6,263 nt of DNA from JBFMDN01 sp040753915 (GTDB lineage: Bacteria > Desulfobacterota > Desulfomonilia > Desulfomonilales > Desulfomonilaceae). The stretch covers positions 1 to 6,263 of the forward strand of contig JBFMDN010000122.1 in the NCBI GenBank assembly GCA_040753915.1, given 5' to 3'. Positions 1 to 4,701 of the stretch are shown here, in pieces; position 1 is the stretch's first letter, and every line of letters starts with the position of its first letter. The position numbers and the translations under genes were made by a program. Under the pieces are notes generated by a model, which was not told the DNA's origin, searched no databases, and saw nothing but the letters and a program-made list of their open reading frames with translations.

Positions 1-173
1 CTGCCACGATGAGTGCATCTCCGTCGGAGTGATATATCAACTCATTGCGAGAGGTACCATATATGACGTCATTACCGGTAAGACCGTTTATGACACCGTC
101 ACCCGCGGTGAGACTTCCTTTCACCGCGTCCGAGCCCCACGTGCCGAACATGTGAGGGTAGTACCATCCGTCA
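1..173 (-). repeat. Paralogue-shared segment, copy A
   Basis: This segment aligns without gaps to 5877-6049 with 6 mismatches in 173 positions (about 96.5% identity). It lies in the coding frame of gene A and encodes the HMFGTWGSDAVKGS block and the start of the RTX repeats. On the left it ends only because the window ends, so the true repeat may be longer. Confidence 0.9.
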
Positions 174-2005
174 CCTTGACCAAGCTGGTCGTACACCGGA
201 AGGCCGCCCGTGTCGAAGACCCAGCCAAGGGAAGGGTCTTGTTGGAGGAAGGACTCGCGGAAGGCGAGGTAACAGTCCTGACGAAAATACCCGAGGCCCC
301 GGCGGGTGCGGGCGAATTCTGAAAGCATCTCTTTGCCATTGTCCGGGTTGGTGGCGATCGCCTCCTGAAGAGCACTGACGACAGCGCTGAAATCTGCCGT
401 GTACTCTTGCTTCACATCATTCCAGGTGTAGGTGATCTTCTCGTACAGCTCCTTGAGATGCGTCTGCACCATCAGGGTCGCGTATAGAGTCTCACATAGC
501 TCCCGATAAGTCTCTTTCCACGAGGTCGCCAGTCGGGCATCCGGATTTCCACGTGATTCACCGTAGAACTTTTCAAGGACAACCACGTGCCGTCCATCCA
601 TGTACGGTCCCCGGCAACTGACCGAGACGGAATCTGCTCCAGACCATTTCAAGACTAGCTGCTCGAGAATGGAGGCGCGATTGGCAGCACTCGTCTCCGA
701 AACGAACGCTTCGACAAGACCTCTGAGCTGACCTGAAGAATCCCGTATCATAGCCTGGTGCAAATCGTACACATTGCCATATTCAAACAAATAGGGTAAC
801 GACGCAATATCCTGCGGAACTTCGAGAAATTCTGTAGGTATGGTACTGCTCGTATCGCGTTGCAAACGATATTCGGCTACTGTGCCTACCCTGCCATCAG
901 ACCATTCAAAGTGACCCGATCGGACTTCCGTATTCCCCACGTCATCAGTTATGTTGGTAATCGTGGAATCCAAGTGGATCGCCGCTATGCCTAGTTCATC
1001 GAGACTGCTTATCCTTCCGGACGTGTCCGGATCGTAAGCTTCGCCGCCTTCCGAATAGGTATCATATTGCCAAACCCCCAATTGAGACCAGATTGGATCA
1101 TCTGCGTCGATCCTTCCATCGCCGTTGGCATCGTAGGTGGCCAAGGCTTGAAATCCGTTCGCAGCCCGAGTGCCGTTGGGAAGCAATGTGAAGTCGCCAA
1201 AGAGCTCGCTCCCGTTATCGAGCAAACCATTGCCGTTCCTGTCCAGAACCAAGACCCCTTCACCCGACGAGATCCACCCCGTAAGCTCCTTGAATCCGTC
1301 GCCGTCATGGTCAAAATGAACCCATGCAGTAAATCCCAGAGTGTAAATGCCGTCACCGTTCAGATCAAGGACTAGAGGATCCCGATATTGCCCAGCCTGA
1401 GCTGCCTTGGCCCAGTCGGGGAGGTCTGGAAAGATGGTACAAACGCGGGGACGAAGAATCTTACTGAGACGGAGTTCTTTTCCACCGAGAGGCCAGTTGC
1501 CAGACGGATCATCCACCCATGTTCGGGTTCCCGGACCGTCTGTACTGGATCCAGAATGGAAAATCGTGCCCACCCATATCCCCAATTGTTCATCATAGAC
1601 CTTCTGACTCATAATCCCCATGTGCCCTCGGGGTTGGCCCTCGGCTTGAAACACCATTATGTCGCCCGGTCCAGCTTCCTCGATCGGCACCTCGCAAAAG
1701 AAAATCGACTTGTACCAATCCCAGTCCTTTTGAATGAGTTTTTCCGTAGAGAATCCTAGACCTTTCATTAGGTAGGTAGCCGTAAGGGGCGGAAAATAGC
1801 CTGCCTCAACAAGGGCTCTAACAACGAGGTGCGAGCAGTCAATTTCGTACCTGCCGTTCAAATTAAGGTCTACAGTTCCGTCCGCCCCATAACGATACTC
1901 ATAGACGCCTCTCCCGTCAGAGCCTTGCCGGTAGAAGACGCGTCTCGCGGATTCAAGAATGCGCTCGTCCGATGAGCTCGGACAAGAACACGGCCAGATT
2001 CCCAT
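1..2005 (-). CDS. NlpC/P60-like peptidase fused to calcium-loop module and RTX repeats (gene A, C-terminus outside window)
   Basis: Reading the minus strand from ATG at 2005 gives 668 codons with no stop; the gene leaves the window at base 1. The start is chosen for its AAGGAGG site five bases upstream. There is no signal peptide, as expected for type I export by a C-terminal signal. Residues about 10-190 resemble NlpC/P60 papain-like hydrolases: DCSHLV with candidate nucleophile Cys57, PGDIMVF at 113-119, GHMGI with His128, and IFHSGSS with His150 as the usual third residue. Residues 209-345 hold four DxNxDG-type calcium loops (Asp214, Asp232, Asp255, Asp292) and the SELFGD motif, a module common in large RTX toxins. 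Residues 390-545 are mainly helical with RGPYMDGR (466-472), also seen in RTX toxins. Residues 590-668 match gene B and begin the RTX region (GDGVINGLTGNDVIYG). In this family such domains cut peptidoglycan stem peptides or act as amidases; the substrate here is unknown. Domain calls are from motif recognition only. Confidence 0.85.
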   Translation of the reverse strand, partial: MGIWPCSCPSSSDERILESARRVFYRQGSDGRGVYEYRYGADGTVDLNLNGRYEIDCSHLVVRALVEAGYFPPLTATYLMKGLGFSTEKLIQKDWDWYKSIFFCEVPIEEAGPGDIMVFQAEGQPRGHMGIMSQKVYDEQLGIWVGTIFHSGSSTDGPGTRTWVDDPSGNWPLGGKELRLSKILRPRVCTIFPDLPDWAKAAQAGQYRDPLVLDLNGDGIYTLGFTAWVHFDHDGDGFKELTGWISSGEGVLVLDRNGNGLLDNGSELFGDFTLLPNGTRAANGFQALATYDANGDGRIDADDPIWSQLGVWQYDTYSEGGEAYDPDTSGRISSLDELGIAAIHLDSTITNITDDVGNTEVRSGHFEWSDGRVGTVAEYRLQRDTSSTIPTEFLEVPQDIASLPYLFEYGNVYDLHQAMIRDSSGQLRGLVEAFVSETSAANRASILEQLVLKWSGADSVSVSCRGPYMDGRHVVVLEKFYGESRGNPDARLATSWKETYRELCETLYATLMVQTHLKELYEKITYTWNDVKQEYTADFSAVVSALQEAIATNPDNGKEMLSEFARTRRGLGYFRQDCYLAFRESFLQQDPSLGWVFDTGGLPVYDQLGQGDGWYYPHMFGTWGSDAVKGSLTAGDGVINGLTGNDVIYGTSRNELIYHSDGDALIVA

Positions 2006-2010
2006 GGTAG

Positions 2011-2017
2011 CCTCCTT
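2011..2017 (-). promoter_or_regulatory. Ribosome binding site of gene A
   Basis: The minus strand reads AAGGAGG, then five bases (CTACC), then ATG at 2005. This near-perfect Shine-Dalgarno match fixes the start of the long open frame and argues that the gene is translated. Confidence 0.8.
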
Positions 2018-2080
2018 GAATTTGATGGATTTTTCGCGGCATTTCCGAAAACTCGTTTCTCCATAAGGCGGCTCGTTGGC

Positions 2081-2095
2081 AAAAGACCAAGAACT
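2081..2095. repeat. 15-bp direct repeat, copy 1
   Basis: The 15-mer AAAAGACCAAGAACT occurs exactly here and at 3196-3210 in the same orientation. This copy lies in the 134-base spacer between the secreted-protein gene and gene A, about 75 bases upstream of gene A's start. It may be part of a regulatory site or the edge of an interspersed repeat; the sequence does not say which. No other convincing promoter or terminator was seen in this spacer. Confidence 0.5.
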
Positions 2096-2139
2096 TGCCT
2101 CTGGATCACCTGTGTGGAGAGATCGTTCCTCAAAGGGTC

Positions 2140-2895
2140 CTAATACCTTGGAATGGTTGGCTGAGACCGAGGGATAAAGACTTCCAACCAGGCACCAGGG
2201 TGGGGGTCCAAGTCACTGAACTCGTATGTGACCGAATCCCGGGACACTCGCGGCGTGCATTCAGAGGAAACCTTGACCCTCAGTCCACTTCTGCCGCCTA
2301 TTTCGGACGCGTCCACTGTAAAAGTCGCCTTGCCAATGGCGTCCTTCCAATACGTGCCGGTCCCATAAATGTAGTACACATCCTTGCCTTCCCCTGAACG
2401 AACATAGTGGGCTTCATACTTGACCCGTGTCGTAATTTTGCTATGACCCGGGAAGGTTACCTCCTTAACCAGCCATCGGTTATCTTCTACAATGTACGAA
2501 AAGATACTACGCAGAAAGATCGGCACTCTGCTCCAAAGCTCCCGTTCTTCTCGAAAAGGAACCTGCTGATCTCCCACCCACGTCTCGAAACGAATAAAGT
2601 CCTGGGTACCCGTGAACATATCTGAGTATCCCCTCCCACGCTTCGGAAAGCCAACCCATTCCGTGGTAGTATCGCCGGTGTTAAAGAAATGAAAAACGGC
2701 ATCCACGGTGTAACTATCCTTGTGTAATCGGATCGTCACCTCTTCGGAGTCCATCCGCACGGTAGTGTGCGAAGACTTCGGAGTTGCGCCCCCTCCCATA
2801 AGCCAGAGCGGAGCATCGTCCGCCCTCGCTGAAGTGGCAAGGAGACAAAGTCCTGTGCAGAGCAAGCTTGCCACGAATCGCCACACAAGTCTCAT
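2140..2895 (-). CDS. Secreted protein with signal peptide, DUF4424-like
   Basis: The product is 251 residues and starts at ATG 2895 behind a GGGAGGA site. Residues 1-25 are a clear signal peptide: basic start (MRLVWR), hydrophobic core, and cleavage motif ARA before DDAPLW, so the protein should reach the periplasm or beyond. The mature part is beta-rich. RMDSEEVTI (about 47-55), the HFFNTGDTTTEWVGFP stretch (about 69-84) and YYIYGTGTYWKDAIGKATFTVD (about 174-195) recall the DUF4424 family of uncharacterised exported proteins. That resemblance is from memory and tentative. No transmembrane anchor or catalytic motif is visible; it ends in FIPRSQPTIPRY. Gene A follows 134 bases downstream on the same strand, so co-transcription is possible. 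Function unknown. Confidence 0.85.
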   Translation of the reverse strand: MRLVWRFVASLLCTGLCLLATSARADDAPLWLMGGGATPKSSHTTVRMDSEEVTIRLHKDSYTVDAVFHFFNTGDTTTEWVGFPKRGRGYSDMFTGTQDFIRFETWVGDQQVPFREERELWSRVPIFLRSIFSYIVEDNRWLVKEVTFPGHSKITTRVKYEAHYVRSGEGKDVYYIYGTGTYWKDAIGKATFTVDASEIGGRSGLRVKVSSECTPRVSRDSVTYEFSDLDPHPGAWLEVFIPRSQPTIPRY

Positions 2896-2901
2896 ATGCG
2901 T

Positions 2902-2908
2902 TCCTCCC
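2902..2908 (-). promoter_or_regulatory. Ribosome binding site of the secreted-protein gene
   Basis: The minus strand reads GGGAGGA six bases ahead of the ATG at 2895. It supports this start and places the signal peptide at the true N-terminus. Confidence 0.7.
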
Positions 2909-3195
2909 AGACGGCCACGGTGACAGGCAATTCAAGTTCTTCCTCACCCAAGTTTCGTTTTGCCTTTGGCTTCTCGTGACCACTCATACCTATTGAAATG
3001 GGGCAATCCCCGTCGATATTCTGCCAACAACCAGGTGCAGAGCATGCGGACGCTTGCATCCATGGCCGACCCGAGAGTCTCAAGGGGCCGCTCTGGAACC
3101 CTGCGCATCGTTCTTCCTCTTTGCGCGTGACCCTCTTGGGCAGGGTGTGTCGCTGCTCTTGGTATTCTTCACGGTTTGCCACGTCTATCCTGCTT

Positions 3196-3210
3196 AAAAG
3201 ACCAAGAACT
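3196..3210. repeat. 15-bp direct repeat, copy 2
   Basis: Exact second copy of the 15-mer at 2081-2095. It directly abuts the CACAGAG-rich repeat, which suggests it may mark an interspersed-element boundary rather than an operator. Confidence 0.5.
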
Positions 3211-3250
3211 CACCACAGAGGGCACAGCGACCGCAGAGAAGAAACCGCGG
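3205..3250. repeat. Degenerate CACAGAG/CGCAGAG repeat
   Basis: The plus strand runs CACCACAGAGGGCACAGCGACCGCAGAGAAG in pieces: three imperfect copies of a C(A/G)CAGAG/CACAGCG unit spaced by 7-10 bases. Strings like this are often found beside ATCCACAGATT-type repeats in environmental bacterial genomes (general knowledge, not checked here). R1 follows immediately. Confidence 0.45.
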
Positions 3251-3256
3251 AAGAGG

Positions 3257-3339
3257 ATCCACAGATTACGCCGATTACACAGACACGAGAGACAGGCCAA
3301 TTTCCATCTGTGGCCATCTGTGAAATCTGTGGATAATTC
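3257..3339. repeat. Palindromic interspersed repeat, copy R1
   Basis: The outer arms ATCCACAGATT (3257-3267) and AATCTGTGGAT (3324-3334) are a perfect 11-bp inverted repeat around a 56-base centre that contains repeated ATCTGTG words. It lies just 3' of the ParB-like gene's stop (3358-3360), so its transcript could fold and act as a 3' stem. It shares arms, inner block (CATCTGTGGCCATCTGTG) and the ATAATTC end with R2 in the same orientation. Confidence 0.8.
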
Positions 3340-3357
3340 TTCTTCGTTCTTTCTGGT

Positions 3358-4110
3358 TCACGTCTTCTCATTCTCCACGTGCTCCGCTCTCTCCGGGCTA
3401 GATCCGTCTTCTCCGCGCAGCCTCTGAATGTACTCCTGTACAGCCGTCTGCACATGATCTTCAATGCTACCGCCCAGTTCCTTGAGAGCCGCCAAGGTCC
3501 ACGGTTTGAGCTTGATGTCGCCGGACCACCGCCTGGCCGCCGGCTTCTTGATGACTAGGTTGTACACCTTGTTCGTGGTCATCTTGCCGTTCTTCACAGC
3601 GTCATGGATCTCGGGGGTGCCGTCCTTCAGGATCTTTCGAGCCTTTTCCACCTTCCCGCGGTTGGAGCCGAGTATATTGGCCATCCGGTGGGCTGATGCA
3701 GAGCGTCCACTTTCAATGCCCACATGTGTGGGCATTGATTTCGCGTCTTGGCTTCGCCGGTCTCCGCCCCGCTGCATCAGGATGTCGTATCGCTCTACGA
3801 ACCTGAGGATCACGTCATCCTTCCTGGGCCTTCGTTTGGATTGCACGGTCATGGCGTACCGAAGTGCGCTAATCCCGTCCGGGAATGCAACCACCACATA
3901 GGGAATCCGCTCGATTCCCGCCACGATAGACGCTTGCACGCGGGAGTGGCCGTCTATGAGCACCGGGTACTCCGGAGCCGGCCACAGCGCCAGCACGACC
4001 CTCTCGCTTTCGAGGCACCCCGTGCGAACCATGTCCGCGGTAACACTCTCCAAGAAGCCTTCCTCCTCCGACATGCTGAAAACGCCCACAAGGTCATGAA
4101 GAGAGAGCAT
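3358..4110 (-). CDS. ParB-like nuclease/partition-domain DNA-binding protein
   Basis: From ATG 4110 the product is 250 residues. Counting from the internal Met at 4074, the ParB/sulfiredoxin-like box is VLIDGHSRVQASIVAGIERIP (38-58); this Gly-His-Arg motif binds or hydrolyses CTP in true ParBs. GGDRRS (103-108) follows, then a helix-turn-helix-like part at about 123-171 (GRSASAHRMANILG, KVEKARKIL, MTTNKVYN), as in stand-alone ParB-like regulators. A basic and then acidic C-terminal tail could mediate dimerisation. Homology appears to begin near LSLHDLVGVF, just inside 4110. No good ribosome site precedes 4110 or 4074. An in-frame GTG at 4197 has GGAG nine bases upstream but would translate repeat R2, so the start is uncertain. 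No ParA or parS array is visible, so accessory regulation or element maintenance is as likely as chromosome partition. Confidence 0.8.
   Translation of the reverse strand: MLSLHDLVGVFSMSEEEGFLESVTADMVRTGCLESERVVLALWPAPEYPVLIDGHSRVQASIVAGIERIPYVVVAFPDGISALRYAMTVQSKRRPRKDDVILRFVERYDILMQRGGDRRSQDAKSMPTHVGIESGRSASAHRMANILGSNRGKVEKARKILKDGTPEIHDAVKNGKMTTNKVYNLVIKKPAARRWSGDIKLKPWTLAALKELGGSIEDHVQTAVQEYIQRLRGEDGSSPERAEHVENEKT
3714..3737. repeat. 24-bp perfect inverted repeat inside the ParB-like gene
   Basis: Arms CAATGCCCACA (3714-3724) and TGTGGGCATTG (3727-3737) are exact reverse complements around a 2-base centre. The segment encodes MPTHVGIE in the linker between the ParB box and the helix-turn-helix. 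A dyad of this quality within a coding region could be an operator-like site, a ParB-type binding site or a small palindromic insertion. Confidence 0.75.
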
Positions 4111-4181
4111 CCACAGATTACGCAGATAGCAGAACCAGAACAGTTTCATCTGTGGCCATCTGTGAAATCTGCGGATAATTC
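4109..4181. repeat. Palindromic interspersed repeat, copy R2
   Basis: Arms ATCCACAGATT (4109-4119) and AATCTGCGGAT (4166-4176) match at 10 of 11 positions. The right half (CATCTGTGGCCATCTGTG, ATAATTC) is almost identical to R1; the centre differs and is shorter. It overlaps the 5' end of the ParB-like reading frame and supplies the ATG at 4110. Confidence 0.8.
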
Positions 4182-4505
4182 GTCTCTTCGCCTTCACTCC
4201 TTCTCACTCCGCGCACCACGCGATCTCCGTCCCGGAAATCTATGGTACCCGCGGGCCCTTATGGGGAGCGGTTCGTCCAAACTGGGGTACTAACACCGGC
4301 TGCATTTATTGCTGCCGCCTTCAATAGGGCTCATTTCCATCGGATTTCCCTATCTTCCTTAATGCAGCGTCTGGCACGCGTGCTTCTAAACTGTCATCAC
4401 CAATGAGGTGCGTTATCACTGCGGTTCTGCGAGCTCACTTCAATTCCTCTCATTGCACGCTCCGCCATGCGCGGCCTTCGTCGAGGGCAGCCCCTCTGAT
4501 GGGGG

Positions 4506-4527
4506 AAAAACCGTGGCTTACAGCCAC
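4506..4527 (-). terminator. Intrinsic-terminator-like hairpin downstream of gene B
   Basis: On the minus strand GTGGCT and AGCCAC pair around a GTA loop, followed by GG and five T residues. The stem is only 6 bp and the T-run short, so termination would be modest. It could end transcription of gene B, or act as a leader hairpin for the promoter just upstream. Confidence 0.4.
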
Positions 4528-4554
4528 ATGTCAGACAGACATACACATAGGGAA

Positions 4555-4582
4555 AAAGTACCATGGGTACGGCCCGTGTCAA
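4555..4582 (-). promoter_or_regulatory. Possible sigma-70 promoter with extended -10
   Basis: The minus strand has a consensus TTGACA (4582-4577), 16 bases, then TACTTT (4560-4555) preceded by TGG. The -35 is perfect but the -10 matches at only 3 of 6 positions. It points toward the ParB-like gene, with the hairpin at 4506-4527 in between. Confidence 0.3.
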
Positions 4583-4701
4583 GTAATTTTTTCGCTAGGA
4601 CCGGATCCAGCCAGGGAAACCGCACAACAGGGGATGTCCCGACAACGTTGGAATCACAACTCGTTACATTTATCGCTGTTACGACTGCCAAAGGAGGCCT
4701 C

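Larger units (their letters stand above)
2896..3357. other. Repeat-containing spacer between secreted-protein and ParB-like genes
   Basis: This stretch of about 460 bases has no gene I can support. It holds the ribosome binding site of the downstream gene, a copy of the 15-bp motif, a CACAGAG-type degenerate repeat (about 3205-3250) and palindromic repeat copy R1. A 96-codon frame (GTG at 3182 to stop at 2892) crosses it and overlaps the next start as ATGA, but its composition does not look like a protein. No clear sigma-70 promoter was found. Confidence 0.5.
4198..4701. other. Gene-poor region between RTX gene B and the ParB-like gene
   Basis: About 500 bases without a gene I can support. 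On the minus strand it holds a possible extended -10 promoter (4555-4582), a hairpin with a T-run (4506-4527) and a perfect 10-bp palindrome GCACGCGTGC (4374-4383). Frames on both strands give Cys- and Arg-rich products without recognisable domains. No tRNA, rRNA or known RNA fold was recognised. Confidence 0.5.

Noticed and set aside
1009..1356. 115-codon minus-strand frame
   Set aside because: It lies in another frame of gene A across the DxNxDG calcium-loop module, which is unmistakable in gene A's frame.
1388..1759. 123-codon plus-strand frame
   Set aside because: Antisense to the NlpC/P60-like domain of gene A. No ribosome site and no domain pattern.
1870..2133. 87-codon minus-strand frame between the secreted protein and gene A
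   Set aside because: It overlaps the start of gene A in another frame. Gene A has the strong ribosome site and recognisable domains.
2892..3182. 96-codon minus-strand frame (GTG start) ending in an ATGA overlap with the secreted-protein gene
   Set aside because: The overlap and an AGGA near the start are suggestive, but the product has no domain-like pattern, starts next to interspersed repeats and has odd composition. The overlap may be chance.
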